A DNA stretch of 64,000 bases from positions 256,890 through 320,889 of the forward strand of contig NZ_LGIQ01000002.1 of assembly GCF_001187725.1 (NCBI RefSeq), given 5' to 3'. The position numbers and the translations under genes were made by a program. Under the pieces are notes generated by a model, which was given only the letters and a program-made list of their open reading frames with translations, did no database searches and was not told the DNA's origin. How positions within the stretch are numbered: position 1 is the stretch's first letter; every line of letters starts with the position of its first letter. Origin of the DNA: Brevibacillus reuszeri. Its GTDB lineage: Bacteria > Bacillota > Bacilli > Brevibacillales > Brevibacillaceae. Positions 34,055-43,145 of the stretch are shown in pieces.

Positions 34055-35503
34055 ATGAGAGCAAGTAAAGGTGTAGGAAAAAGGAACCTCATCTTCAAAA
34101 GCGTCGTTGTCATGATGGCCTTCGGGCTACTATCTGGCTGCTCGATGTTTGGTGGGAAGGAAGAGGCATCCCAGACGGTGGAGCCGCCAGTTGAAAAGAT
34201 TGCGCGTTTTACAGGTGAAAAGAGCAAGGTGATCCCGTACGTCTATACAGCACGAAAAGAACTGAGCCTGACCTTCAATGGCATGGGTGACGAAAAGATG
34301 ATGACGCAGATTTTGAATGAACTGGACGCGAATCATATCAAGGCGACGTTTTTTCTCCCCGGGATGAGAGTAGCAGAAGAGCCGAATATCGCCAGGGATA
34401 TTTTGGCTAGAGGTCATGATATCCAAAACAATACGTTAAATCAGCTGGACATGAAAAAGCTTAGCTACGATCAGATCTATAAGGAAATCGAATTGAGCAA
34501 TGAGGTCATCAAAAAGGAAACGGGCGCGGAGCCGCACTTTATCCGTACCAGATCAGGGGATTATACCGATGATGTCCGTTTGGCAGCAGCACATCTCGGC
34601 ATGGATGGAGTTGTTACGTACAACATCAATCCCAAGGATCGAGATATGAAGGATGCCAAAGCGATTGGCGATTACGTGAAGAGATATATTTCACGAGGCG
34701 GGATCGTATCGTTAAATACCGATATTAACCCTGAAGTAATTCCGTCCATCAAGCTGATCGCTAAAGCTGCCGAGGATATCGGCTACAAATTTGTCCCGCT
34801 CAGTGAGCTGGTGAAAAACGGCGGAGAGAGAAAGCCATTGGAACAAATTCCTGGCTATGATGCAGTCAAGGTCAATCCGAATTACCAAAATGCGAAGTAC
34901 AAGCTGGTTTATAAAGCGGATACGAATAAAAAGCAGGTTGCGCTTACATTCGATGACTGGGGCAGCGACAAAACAGTGACCAAAATCCTCGATATTTTAG
35001 CTGAGCATGATGTGAAGGCGACGTTTTTCTTGCGTGCTGCCGGCGTAGAAAACAACCCCAACCTGGCGAGAGCGATGGTGGAGGGCGGACACGATGTAGC
35101 CAATCACTCCTATAGTCACCCGGTCGTAACGACTTTGACCCCCGAGGAATTACAGGAAGACTTGGTCAAAGCACACCAGGTCATTACGGAAGCCATTCAA
35201 CAACAACCCGTGATGCTGTTCAGACCGCCAACGGGTGTTGTGGATGACCAGACAGGGAAGGTCATTGCAGCGGTAGGGTATCACAACATTGCGATGTATG
35301 ACGTGACAACCCTTGACTGGGACAACAAAAATAAAGCAAGTGATATTGTCAACGGCATCATGACCAAAACCGAGAATGGCAGCGTCATTCTTTTGCATAT
35401 GCTCGATGATATCCACACCATTGAGGCGTTGCCAGTCGCACTCGAAGGCTTGAAGAAAAAGGGCTATACGTTTGTGAAAATGGCAGATCTCATCAAGGAA
35501 TGA
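34055..35503 (+). CDS. Lipoprotein with two NodB deacetylase domains, the first decayed
   Basis: A 482-residue lipoprotein: signal peptide with lipobox LLSGC (Cys29), then two homologous polysaccharide-deacetylase (NodB, CE4) domains. In domain 1 the catalytic pair is lost (TFNG at 73-76 in place of TFDD) and the metal histidines are replaced (HDIQNNT at 121-127). In domain 2 TFDD (298-301), HDVANHSYSH (H351, H355), RPPTG and LLHMLDD are intact. It should deacetylate peptidoglycan or another wall glycan at the outer membrane face, with domain 1 perhaps binding substrate. ATG 34055 follows AAAGGAG. A paralogue follows. Confidence 0.87.
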   Translation: MRASKGVGKRNLIFKSVVVMMAFGLLSGCSMFGGKEEASQTVEPPVEKIARFTGEKSKVIPYVYTARKELSLTFNGMGDEKMMTQILNELDANHIKATFFLPGMRVAEEPNIARDILARGHDIQNNTLNQLDMKKLSYDQIYKEIELSNEVIKKETGAEPHFIRTRSGDYTDDVRLAAAHLGMDGVVTYNINPKDRDMKDAKAIGDYVKRYISRGGIVSLNTDINPEVIPSIKLIAKAAEDIGYKFVPLSELVKNGGERKPLEQIPGYDAVKVNPNYQNAKYKLVYKADTNKKQVALTFDDWGSDKTVTKILDILAEHDVKATFFLRAAGVENNPNLARAMVEGGHDVANHSYSHPVVTTLTPEELQEDLVKAHQVITEAIQQQPVMLFRPPTGVVDDQTGKVIAAVGYHNIAMYDVTTLDWDNKNKASDIVNGIMTKTENGSVILLHMLDDIHTIEALPVALEGLKKKGYTFVKMADLIKE

Positions 35504-35513
35504 CCCCCAAAAA

Positions 35514-35550
35514 CCAGTTCAACACTTCCTTCGTGTTGACTGGATTTTTT
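35514..35550 (+). terminator. Intrinsic terminator between the deacetylase paralogues
   Basis: CCAGTTCAACAC pairs with GTGTTGACTGG (one bulged base) around TTCCTTC, followed by ATTTTTT. Confidence 0.8.
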
Positions 35551-35601
35551 GGCGAAAGGCATGCAAGGGGAGCATAAAAAATAGATAAGGGAGTAGAAGC
35601 A

Positions 35602-37083
35602 ATGACAGTGGATAAAATTAGTTTCAAGAAGCGCTGGCTGACCAAAGTAATCGGAGTGACTACTGCTTTTGTCATGCTGCTTGGCGGTATTGGGGTAGAA
35701 GGTGCTGTATATGCAGCCGATACGAAAACGGGGAAAGGGGCACCTGCACCAAGTACGCCACCAGCCCCAAAGATCGTTCGTTATACAGGTGAGATGAGCA
35801 AAGCCGTATCGATGGTGTATACAGCAAAACCGGAGCTGGCGCTGACCTTTAACGGCTGGGGTGACGAGAAAAAGCTGAATCAGCTTTTGACGGATTTGGA
35901 TACGTACAAAATCAAGGCGACATTCTTTTTACCAGGCGATAAGGTGGCCAAGCAGCCGCAGCTGGCAAAGCTGATTGTAGCGAAAGGGCATGAAATTGAA
36001 AACAACGCCGTGACCGGTAAAGATCTGGCGAATTTAAGCTACGAGCAGATTTATCAACAGATCAAAGAGAGCAAGGAACAGATCGTGAAGCATATGGGGA
36101 TCACCCCGAAATATGTTAGGACCTGGGTCGGCACCTACACGGACGACATTCGTCTGGCAGCAGCTCACAATGGACAGGAAGCAGTCATCGGGTACAGCTT
36201 TTTCCTGCATAACTGGCAAGATGAGACAGATGAGCAAAAGAGCAAATACGTACGTCGATATATCAACCGCGGAGGCATCATCACGCTCGATCTCGATGAA
36301 AATATTCATCTTCCCATCTCGATCCCGTTGATTGCAAAGGGAGCTGCCAATGCTGGATATCAGTTCGTTCCCCTGCAGACGCTGATTGCACATGGGGCAG
36401 AGAAGAAGCCGCTGACAGCGATCGAGGGATACGATGCAGCGAAAATCAACCCGGATTTCAGCGGTGCGAAGTATAAAGCATTCAAGCGTGTTGAAAATGC
36501 TGAGAAAAAGGTTGCCATTACACTTGACGATTGGGGCAGCGACGAAACGGTTACGAAGATTCTCAATATCCTGGACAAGTATCATGTGAAGTCTACCTTC
36601 TTCCTACGCGCTGACGGAACAGTTAAAAACCCGAATTTGGCGCGTGCGATTCTGGAAGCTGGACATGATGTGGCGAACCACTCGTATTCCCATCCAATCA
36701 ACACCCAGATTACGACGGAGCAGCTGCAGCTGGAAATTGTAAAAGCCCATCAGATTATTACAGAAGCCATTCAACAAAAGCCTACGATGTATTACAGACC
36801 ACCGGCAGGAGCGGTCAACGAGCAAGTGCTCAAGGCGATTGCGGCGACAGGCTATGAAACCGTGGCCCTGTTTGACGTCATTCCTTCCGATCATGATAAG
36901 AGTAAAACGGCAGACGATATTGTGAAGACCGTACTGGGACAAACGAAAAGCGGAAGCATCATTTTGCTGCATATGCTCGATGATATTAGTACTGTAGAAG
37001 CATTGCCGCGTATTATAGAAGGACTGCAGGAGCAAGGGTATACCCTTGTCAAAATGACAGAGCTTGTAGAGCAGTCGGAATAG
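35602..37083 (+). CDS. Secreted protein with two NodB deacetylase domains, paralogue of the upstream gene
   Basis: A 493-residue paralogue of the preceding gene. Its N-terminus is a cleavable signal peptide (TAFVMLLGG, then AVYAAD) without a lipobox cysteine, so it is probably released or wall-associated. Domain 1 again has TFNG (82-85) and GHEIENN in place of the catalytic motifs. Domain 2 keeps TLDDWGSD, HDVANHSYSHP, RPPAG and LLHMLDD. Probably a wall-glycan deacetylase. The same two losses in both copies show that the decay predates the duplication. A terminator separates the genes, so each is likely transcribed independently. Confidence 0.87.
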   Translation: MTVDKISFKKRWLTKVIGVTTAFVMLLGGIGVEGAVYAADTKTGKGAPAPSTPPAPKIVRYTGEMSKAVSMVYTAKPELALTFNGWGDEKKLNQLLTDLDTYKIKATFFLPGDKVAKQPQLAKLIVAKGHEIENNAVTGKDLANLSYEQIYQQIKESKEQIVKHMGITPKYVRTWVGTYTDDIRLAAAHNGQEAVIGYSFFLHNWQDETDEQKSKYVRRYINRGGIITLDLDENIHLPISIPLIAKGAANAGYQFVPLQTLIAHGAEKKPLTAIEGYDAAKINPDFSGAKYKAFKRVENAEKKVAITLDDWGSDETVTKILNILDKYHVKSTFFLRADGTVKNPNLARAILEAGHDVANHSYSHPINTQITTEQLQLEIVKAHQIITEAIQQKPTMYYRPPAGAVNEQVLKAIAATGYETVALFDVIPSDHDKSKTADDIVKTVLGQTKSGSIILLHMLDDISTVEALPRIIEGLQEQGYTLVKMTELVEQSE

Positions 37084-37095
37084 CGGTGGAGAGCG

Positions 37096-37122
37096 AATCC
37101 CTTTCTTGCAAAGGGATTTTTT
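37096..37122 (+). terminator. Intrinsic terminator after the second deacetylase gene
   Basis: AATCCCTTT and AAAGGGATT with a CTTGC loop, followed by TTTTC. Confidence 0.8.
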
Positions 37123-37154
37123 CTTTTGGGCTTTGGAGCACGGCAATTGCATGA

Positions 37155-37209
37155 TTGACAGAAAAAAGGCTCTCTGGTATATTTTTTGACGATAATGATA
37201 ATCAGTGTC
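37155..37209 (+). promoter_or_regulatory. Promoter with Fur box (binding protein 1)
   Basis: TTGACA (37155-37160), 17 bases, TATATT (37178-37183). A Fur box, GATAATGATAATCAGTGTC (37191-37209), matches the 19-base consensus at 17 positions and covers the expected transcription start, so iron-replete Fur should repress. Confidence 0.75.
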
Positions 37210-37240
37210 ATTTGTATGGTTACATATTAGGGAGGCTATC

Positions 37241-38260
37241 ATGCTAAAGAACAAACCACTCTTGGCTGTACTTGCTCTTGTTTTTATGTTCTCACTGTTC
37301 TTAACTGCTTGTGGTGGAACAAACAGCTCGAATGGCAACACCGCACAGACGACAACACCAGCAGAAGGTTCAACGGCGAAGCCTGCTGAGAAAGCGACTG
37401 AAGCGCCAGCCGAGAAAAAAATGCGCAGCTTTGAAACGAAAAAGGGAACCGTTCAAATTCCCGAGAAGCCTGAGCGAATCGTGACGGACTATTACGCGGG
37501 AGAACTGGTGGCTGTTGGAGGAAATGTCGTCGGGGCAGAAACCATGGCTTTCCAAAACCCATTCATTACGGAGCAATTGAAATCAGCACAAGATGTAGGG
37601 AATCGCGTGAATCTGGAAAAGGCGTTGGAACTCGCTCCTGACCTGATTGTTGTCATGTATGAAGACAACTACGAAGCCTTGTCCAAAATTGCACCAACCG
37701 TCTTTATCCCATACGGAACAACGACGAACATCTATGATACCGTTACATTGTTTGGTGATATCGTGGGGGATAAGGCAAAGGCAGATGAGTTTATCGCAGA
37801 CTTTGATAAAAAGGCTGCTGAAGGCCGTGAAAAGCTGAAAGGCATCGTAGACGAAAATACAACTGTCGGGCTGTACGAGCTGGCAAACAAGGGTGATCTG
37901 TGGATTTTTGGAGATAATGCTGGTCGCGGTGGTCAAACGGTGTACAATGCGTTGAAACTGAAAATGCCGCACAAAGACTTGCCAGAACAGACTGTTCAGC
38001 TGTCTATGGAGACATTGCCAGAATACGCGGCTGACTACATGTTCCTGACCTTCTATAACCCGGATAACAACAGTGATGCCCTGAAAAACCTGAAGGAATC
38101 AGCAGTTTGGAAAGGGCTTCCTGCATCCAAAAACAATCAAATTTTCTTCAACGACTTTGATACGTACTACCGCTACGACCCAATCGCTGTCAGAGAGCAG
38201 ATTGGCCTGTTCGTAGATATGATCATCAAAAGACATGAGGAAAACAAGGCCAAGAAATAA
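37241..38260 (+). CDS. Iron-siderophore ABC transporter substrate-binding lipoprotein (1)
   Basis: A 339-residue class III periplasmic-type binding protein. It has a lipoprotein signal ending LFLTAC (Cys24), a Thr/Ala/Pro/Glu-rich linker, then a FeuA/FepB-like two-lobe fold (PERIVTDYYAGELVAVGG, ELAPDLIVVMYEDNYEALSKIAPT). It should bind a ferric siderophore at the cell surface. ATG 37241 follows GGGAGG. It has no permease or ATPase next to it and must use partners encoded elsewhere or the fused permease at 43.1 kb. A Fur box lies upstream. Confidence 0.88.
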   Translation: MLKNKPLLAVLALVFMFSLFLTACGGTNSSNGNTAQTTTPAEGSTAKPAEKATEAPAEKKMRSFETKKGTVQIPEKPERIVTDYYAGELVAVGGNVVGAETMAFQNPFITEQLKSAQDVGNRVNLEKALELAPDLIVVMYEDNYEALSKIAPTVFIPYGTTTNIYDTVTLFGDIVGDKAKADEFIADFDKKAAEGREKLKGIVDENTTVGLYELANKGDLWIFGDNAGRGGQTVYNALKLKMPHKDLPEQTVQLSMETLPEYAADYMFLTFYNPDNNSDALKNLKESAVWKGLPASKNNQIFFNDFDTYYRYDPIAVREQIGLFVDMIIKRHEENKAKK

Positions 38261-38278
38261 TAGCGTGTAGATGTAGAC

Positions 38279-38351
38279 AATCCCCTTTTTGCAGTTGATG
38301 TGAACCCTTTTCAAATGGGGGCGCATCGTGCAAGAAAGGGGATTTGTTTTC
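38279..38351. terminator. Large-loop inverted repeat, possible bidirectional terminator
   Basis: AATCCCCTTTTTGCA (38279-38293) pairs with TGCAAGAAAGGGGATT (38329-38344, one bulge), with an AACCC/GGGGG pairing inside the loop and TGTTTT after it. Confidence 0.5.
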
Positions 38352-38389
38352 GTGTAAAGATAGTTGTGTGCGGGAGAGCTAGGGAATTT

Positions 38390-39061
38390 TTAACGATAAT
38401 ATTGCCGATTCTCCTTTTCTTTTACAGATACTCTTAGCTTCCAAAGCTCTTTCGCCAACTGAAAAGCTTCTTCATCATTTCCCGATTCCATTGCTATTTT
38501 CCTAGCTTTCAAGAGAGCATTCGCAGCGGGGGATAGGTCAGGAGAATCTACAACCCATATTTTAAAATCATTTTGAAATGGGTCCGAATCACTCCAAGCA
38601 TAACGATGCTTTACAAATGCAGCACCGACTGTGCGTTTAGGGAGCTCCTGCTTACAACGAAATAGCTCTTTCTCATCATTGCCGATAAACACTATTTGAT
38701 TTTTTTCCAGAAAGACAAGTGAGATATCCTTCTTTTGCAGGACCGTTTCTTCATCTCTCAGCTTTAAAAACACGTTGTCATCGTATAAAGAGACTTCTAA
38801 GCTTTCATGAAAGGATAGGAAAGTAAAGGCAACTCCTGCAATCAACCCGAGGATCATAGTAATAATGCCTACCCATGCCCCATGATAGGAGGCAATTAGC
38901 TTTAAAGGTCCCTCGAAAAAAGGTATCCACGGCAAAGAACTCCCCCATTTCGCAATCCCGGGAAGAAACCACCCAAGCACCAAACCAATCAGCGGAAAGC
39001 CAAGCCACAAAATAACCTTATCTGCTTTTGAAAAGTTCAACAATGTATGATTATCACTCAA
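38390..39061 (-). CDS. YqeB-like membrane protein
   Basis: A 223-residue protein with two N-terminal membrane helices (about 15-35 and 60-82), then a soluble beta-rich region and a helical tail. Layout and local pattern resemble the Bacillus YqeB family; function unknown. It is a lone minus-strand gene between an iron-binding protein gene and the BceAB-type pair. The identification is tentative. Confidence 0.55.
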   Translation of the reverse strand: MSDNHTLLNFSKADKVILWLGFPLIGLVLGWFLPGIAKWGSSLPWIPFFEGPLKLIASYHGAWVGIITMILGLIAGVAFTFLSFHESLEVSLYDDNVFLKLRDEETVLQKKDISLVFLEKNQIVFIGNDEKELFRCKQELPKRTVGAAFVKHRYAWSDSDPFQNDFKIWVVDSPDLSPAANALLKARKIAMESGNDEEAFQLAKELWKLRVSVKEKENRQYYR

Positions 39062-39117
39062 CTGAATCCACCCTTTTTAGATAATCCACTCGTAATGGAA
39101 TGTCACAATCATACAGG

Positions 39118-39132
39118 TTAGGTCAGACCTAA
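39118..39132. promoter_or_regulatory. Perfect 15-base palindrome in the divergent region
   Basis: TTAGGTC-A-GACCTAA lies 57 bases before the YqeB-like start and 170 before the ABC ATPase start; AGGTCA recurs as a direct repeat beside it (39120-39138). Likely a regulator-binding site. A separate CTTACA/TGTAAG inverted repeat (39178-39204) lies closer to the ABC gene. Confidence 0.45.
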
Positions 39133-39301
39133 GGTCAAGGGTTAAGATGAATTTTAATCTTTTCCTCCCACCCAAATCTTACAAAACCGAAAGTAAACTG
39201 TAAGGTAGATCAATAGCACCTCCATCCGAAACTCGGTACATTTAATAGCGAGGAGAAACAACGATGGCAGTCGGATGTTACTAACGAATGGAGGACGTAA
39301 G

Positions 39302-40069
39302 ATGAGTGCAGCTGTACTGGAAGTCAAAGACGTACAGAAAGTATACGGAAAAAAGGGAGAAAGCCAATCGCATGCTTTAAAAGGGGTCTCCCTGACGATT
39401 GAGAAAGGGGAGTTCGTCGGGATCATGGGTCCGTCAGGTTCCGGTAAAACGACGCTGCTCAATGTCATTTCCACACTGGATCGCCCAACAGGGGGCTTTA
39501 TCCAGATTGCAGGTACAAACATTACACAAATGAAACAAAACCAGCTGGCCGATTTCCGGTCGCAAAAGCTCGGTTTCATTTTTCAGGATTTCAATCTGCT
39601 AGAAAACTTGTCCATCTACGAAAACATTGCCTTGCCTCTATCACTGCAAGGTGTAGCTTCCAAAGAGATTGCAGCCAAAGTGAAAAAGGTAGCACAAACC
39701 CTTTCTATCGAAGAGATATTGTCCAAATACCCGGTTCAGGTTTCAGGCGGGCAAAAGCAACGGGCGGCGGCTGCGCGCGCACTGGTGCACGATCCGGCTA
39801 TTCTTTTGGCGGATGAGCCGACAGGAGCGCTTGATTCCAAAAATGCCAAAAGCTTGCTAGAAACCATGACAGATTTGAACGAGAATCATCAGGTTTCGAT
39901 CATGATGGTTACGCACGATGCATTCAGTGCCAGCTATTGCAAGCGAATCTTGTTCATTCAGGATGGCAATCTGTACACGGAAATACATCGCACTGGGGAT
40001 CGTCAGCAATTTTTCAAACAAATTCTGGATGTCCTTGCCGAGCTTGGTGCATCTCATGATGTGCGCTAG
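39302..40069 (+). CDS. BceA-type ABC transporter ATPase
   Basis: A 255-residue ATPase of the MacB/LolD/BceA class. Walker A is GPSGSGKTT, the Q-loop FIFQDFNLL, the signature VSGGQKQR, Walker B LLADEPTGALD, and the switch His in VTHDAFSASYC. Paired with the FtsX-like permease downstream it should form a peptide-antibiotic detoxification pump acting on lipid II cycle binders such as bacitracin or lantibiotics. ATG 39302 follows GGAGGAC. Unlike typical bce loci, no BceRS two-component genes lie beside it. Confidence 0.87.
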   Translation: MSAAVLEVKDVQKVYGKKGESQSHALKGVSLTIEKGEFVGIMGPSGSGKTTLLNVISTLDRPTGGFIQIAGTNITQMKQNQLADFRSQKLGFIFQDFNLLENLSIYENIALPLSLQGVASKEIAAKVKKVAQTLSIEEILSKYPVQVSGGQKQRAAAARALVHDPAILLADEPTGALDSKNAKSLLETMTDLNENHQVSIMMVTHDAFSASYCKRILFIQDGNLYTEIHRTGDRQQFFKQILDVLAELGASHDVR

Positions 40070-40081
40070 GAGGAGCAGAAG

Positions 40082-41962
40082 ATGTTGGTAAAGCTATCAC
40101 TATCTAGTATGAAAAAGATGATGAAAGACTATCTGGTGCTTCTGATAGGCTTGGTCATCTCGATCTCGATTTTTTACATGTTTCAGACGCTGGCGTTGAA
40201 TTCGGACTTTACCAAAGGAAATTCGGTTATCAAGTCCATTCAGATCGTTTTTAACGTTGGAGCGTTTTTGCTTGCGATGATTACGATTTTCTATATCTTT
40301 TTCGCCAATTCGTTCCTGCTCTCGCTGCGGCGCAAGGAGCTGGGGATGTACATGGTGCTCGGTGCAAAGAAGGGGAAGATCAGTCAGATACTCTTTTGGG
40401 AAACATTGATGATGGGGATTGTTTCGTTGGTAATCGGAACCATCGTCGGCATCGGGCTGTCGAGTGGTATCGGCAATCTGTTGATGAACCTGCTGGAGAT
40501 TTCGGCAGATGGCTACTATCCGTTCTACCTACCGTCGGTGTGGATGACATGGGGCTTTTTCCTGGTGCTGTTTCTGCTCACATCCATCATCAATGCGGTT
40601 CGTTTGGCACGTGCAACGGAGCTTGATCTTATCCGTGCGGAGCAGCAAAACGACAATGTGAAAGCAAAAGGAATCGGAACAGTTCTGGTTGCAATCATAG
40701 GGCTGGTGCTCGTAGCAGTCGGCTACTACTCGCTAATTGAAATCAAAATGCTGCAGGTGCTCGGATTTTTTGTAGGGGCATTCGCTACTACGATCGGGAC
40801 GTATCTGTTGTTTATCTCGCTCTTGCCTGTACTGGTGCAGGCTTTGAAGCGAAATCGCAAGCTGAATGATCGCAATCTGAATGCTTTTACGCTGGCACAG
40901 CTGCGTTTTCGGGTGAATAATCTGACCAAAATTCTCGGTACAGTTGCGATGCTGATCGCTCTTGGTGTAGGGGCGATGGCAGGCGGACTTGCTTTCCAGA
41001 AAAACGTAGACTTGTTTGCAAACGCCGGGTATGTGTACGATATCACGCTTCACGATCCAGTCGAAGCGGATCAAGAAGCACTGAAAAAAATGACGGTACT
41101 GGAACAAAATACGTATCGCTACAAAGTAAATGAGGATGCGATGTATTACCTCAAGGATGATCTCTTAGCACATCCGCCGTTGATTTCTACCAACACCTTG
41201 CAGCAGTACGATCCAGATAAGGAACCAAAGCGAATCACGGAACCACTCCCTGCCAATCTGTATGGAATGAATGATGAAACAGACGAGAAAACGGGGCAGA
41301 AGCTGGAACAACTGCCGGAAGAATGGTACCAAGCCATCTCCCAGGGATTTACGATAAGCTATGATATGTATGATGGCAAGCCGGTGCGTATCGTAGATCA
41401 GGCAACCTTTGCTAGTTTAAAAGGGAATGAACACAGCGTTTTTATAGCCAAAGTCGATGACTTTTTGAAATATAAGCAAGACATAAAAGCAATGAACCAG
41501 CGACAGAAGGAACGGATCAAGCCAGTCTCAGAGGATAATGAGGTATATCTCTCGACAAAATACGGAACCTACGAATCGGTTTATGCCTTTACCAGCGGGA
41601 CGATGTTTATGGGTTTTTTCTTGGGTGTAGCGTTTTTGGCGATGATGGCGAGCTGCCTGATGTTTAAAATCCTTTCAGGAGCTAGCCGTGACCGTGATCG
41701 CTATAGCATGCTGAGAAAGATTGGCGTGCGCAAATCATTGCTTGTGGGCTCCATTTATAAAGAGCTGCTATTTGTTTTCTTGTTCCCGGCATTGATGGGA
41801 CTGACTCACGTGCTAGTGGGTATGCAAATGTTTTCGGTTATTTTGTTAGACCCGTACGTAAACATTTGGGTTCCAACCGTGATTTTCGTGGCGATCTACG
41901 CCCTGTACTATCTCATAACGGTAAGACTGTATCGCGGAATTGTTTTGCCAAAAGATGCGTAA
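40082..41962 (+). CDS. BceB-type ABC transporter permease (FtsX family)
   Basis: A 626-residue permease with about ten membrane helices and a large extracellular domain (roughly residues 310-510) between helices 7 and 8, the site that contacts the peptide antibiotic and sensor kinase in BceB-type proteins. FtsX-like cores lie near residues 55-200 and 530-620. It follows the ATPase gene by 12 bases with a GGAGGAG site between, clearly one operon. Expected role: freeing the target from, or expelling, cell-wall-active peptides. Confidence 0.87.
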   Translation: MLVKLSLSSMKKMMKDYLVLLIGLVISISIFYMFQTLALNSDFTKGNSVIKSIQIVFNVGAFLLAMITIFYIFFANSFLLSLRRKELGMYMVLGAKKGKISQILFWETLMMGIVSLVIGTIVGIGLSSGIGNLLMNLLEISADGYYPFYLPSVWMTWGFFLVLFLLTSIINAVRLARATELDLIRAEQQNDNVKAKGIGTVLVAIIGLVLVAVGYYSLIEIKMLQVLGFFVGAFATTIGTYLLFISLLPVLVQALKRNRKLNDRNLNAFTLAQLRFRVNNLTKILGTVAMLIALGVGAMAGGLAFQKNVDLFANAGYVYDITLHDPVEADQEALKKMTVLEQNTYRYKVNEDAMYYLKDDLLAHPPLISTNTLQQYDPDKEPKRITEPLPANLYGMNDETDEKTGQKLEQLPEEWYQAISQGFTISYDMYDGKPVRIVDQATFASLKGNEHSVFIAKVDDFLKYKQDIKAMNQRQKERIKPVSEDNEVYLSTKYGTYESVYAFTSGTMFMGFFLGVAFLAMMASCLMFKILSGASRDRDRYSMLRKIGVRKSLLVGSIYKELLFVFLFPALMGLTHVLVGMQMFSVILLDPYVNIWVPTVIFVAIYALYYLITVRLYRGIVLPKDA

Positions 41963-41968
41963 ATCAAG

Positions 41969-41995
41969 AATCCCCCACACGATGGGGGATTTTTT
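41969..41995 (+). terminator. Intrinsic terminator after the BceAB-type operon
   Basis: AATCCCCC and GGGGGATT with an ACACGAT loop, then TTTTTG. Confidence 0.85.
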
Positions 41996-42007
41996 GCATT
42001 TTCAGCG

Positions 42008-42036
42008 TTGACAAGGATAATGATAATCATTATCAT
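42008..42036 (+). promoter_or_regulatory. Promoter filled by a perfect Fur box
   Basis: TTGACA (42008-42013), 17-base spacer, TATCAT (42031-42036). The 19-base GATAATGATAATCATTATC at 42016-42034 matches the Fur consensus at every position and occupies the spacer and part of the -10 box, predicting tight iron repression. Confidence 0.85.
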
Positions 42037-42119
42037 ATGTTCTTGAAAGACACGTACATATTTCCGTGTGAGCAGCGATGTTCACTCTACTTAGAACAAG
42101 AAAAAAGGGGGATCATTCC

Positions 42120-43145
42120 ATGCGTTTTGCTAAGCTGCCATTTTTTCTAGTATGCTTGTCTGCATTTTTGTTGCTTGCTGCATGCGGAAATTCAAATACG
42201 AGCACGCAAGCAGGCTCGTCCTCACAAACAGCTCCACAAACTCAGCCGGAAGCAGGCAAGGCTGGAGAAGAGCAGGTCCGTACGATTAAGCACGTAAAGG
42301 GTGAAAGCACTATTAAAGGGGTTCCCAAGCGTGTCGTCGCATTGGAATGGAGCAGTGCTGAGCATTTGCTTGCACTTGGTGTACAGCCTGTAGGAATTGC
42401 GGATATTCCCAACATGAAAAAATGGGTGAAGCTTCCTGTGGAAATTGCCCCCGATGCCGTTGATGTCGGCAGTCGTACTGCACCAAACCTGGAATCGATC
42501 ATGCTCTTGAAGCCAGATTTGATCATTGGCTTGAATCGGAATGTGGAAGCAAACTACGACGAACTGAGCAAGATCGCACCTACAATCGCCTTTGATTCCA
42601 ACCCGACGGAGGGTGAGGGTGACCAATATTCCCGAATGATTGATACTTTTAAAGAAATTGCGGATATTGTGGGGAAAAAGGAAGAGGCAGACAAGGTTTT
42701 GCAAAACCTCGACAAGACGTATGCCGAAGCTAAAGAAAAAATCGTTGCTGCAGGCAAAGACAAGGTTCCATTTATTCTCGCCATGGGCTACAGCAACCAG
42801 AATGCAGTTGAATTCCGTTTGTCTACCGACAACTCCACTGCTGTGAAAATCCTGGAGCATATCGGTCTGACGAATGCGTATAAACCGAAGAAATTCGAGC
42901 AAAACGGGATGACGACTACGGACGTAGAAGCACTCCCTGCCTTACAGGATGCCAACTTCCTGCATATCATCCAGGATGATGATAACGTGATTGATAATCA
43001 GCTGAAGAACAATCCGGTTTGGAACGGTCTTACTTTTGTAAAAGAAAATCGCATCTATGCATTGGGTGGCGACATGTGGCCTTACGGCGGTCCCTTGTCT
43101 GCAGAAATTATGGCGAAAAAAGCGGCTGATCTGCTGACGAAATGA
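42120..43145 (+). CDS. Iron-siderophore ABC transporter substrate-binding lipoprotein (2)
   Basis: A 341-residue binding lipoprotein (lipobox LLAAC, Cys22), FhuD/FecB-like. After a Ser/Gln/Pro-rich linker come IKHVKGESTIKGVPKRVVAL and LKPDLIIGLNRNVEANYDEL, typical of hydroxamate or citrate siderophore receptors. ATG 42120 follows AAAAAGGGGG. The stop overlaps the fused permease start (ATGA), so the two form one Fur-controlled unit. Confidence 0.9.
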   Translation: MRFAKLPFFLVCLSAFLLLAACGNSNTSTQAGSSSQTAPQTQPEAGKAGEEQVRTIKHVKGESTIKGVPKRVVALEWSSAEHLLALGVQPVGIADIPNMKKWVKLPVEIAPDAVDVGSRTAPNLESIMLLKPDLIIGLNRNVEANYDELSKIAPTIAFDSNPTEGEGDQYSRMIDTFKEIADIVGKKEEADKVLQNLDKTYAEAKEKIVAAGKDKVPFILAMGYSNQNAVEFRLSTDNSTAVKILEHIGLTNAYKPKKFEQNGMTTTDVEALPALQDANFLHIIQDDDNVIDNQLKNNPVWNGLTFVKENRIYALGGDMWPYGGPLSAEIMAKKAADLLTK

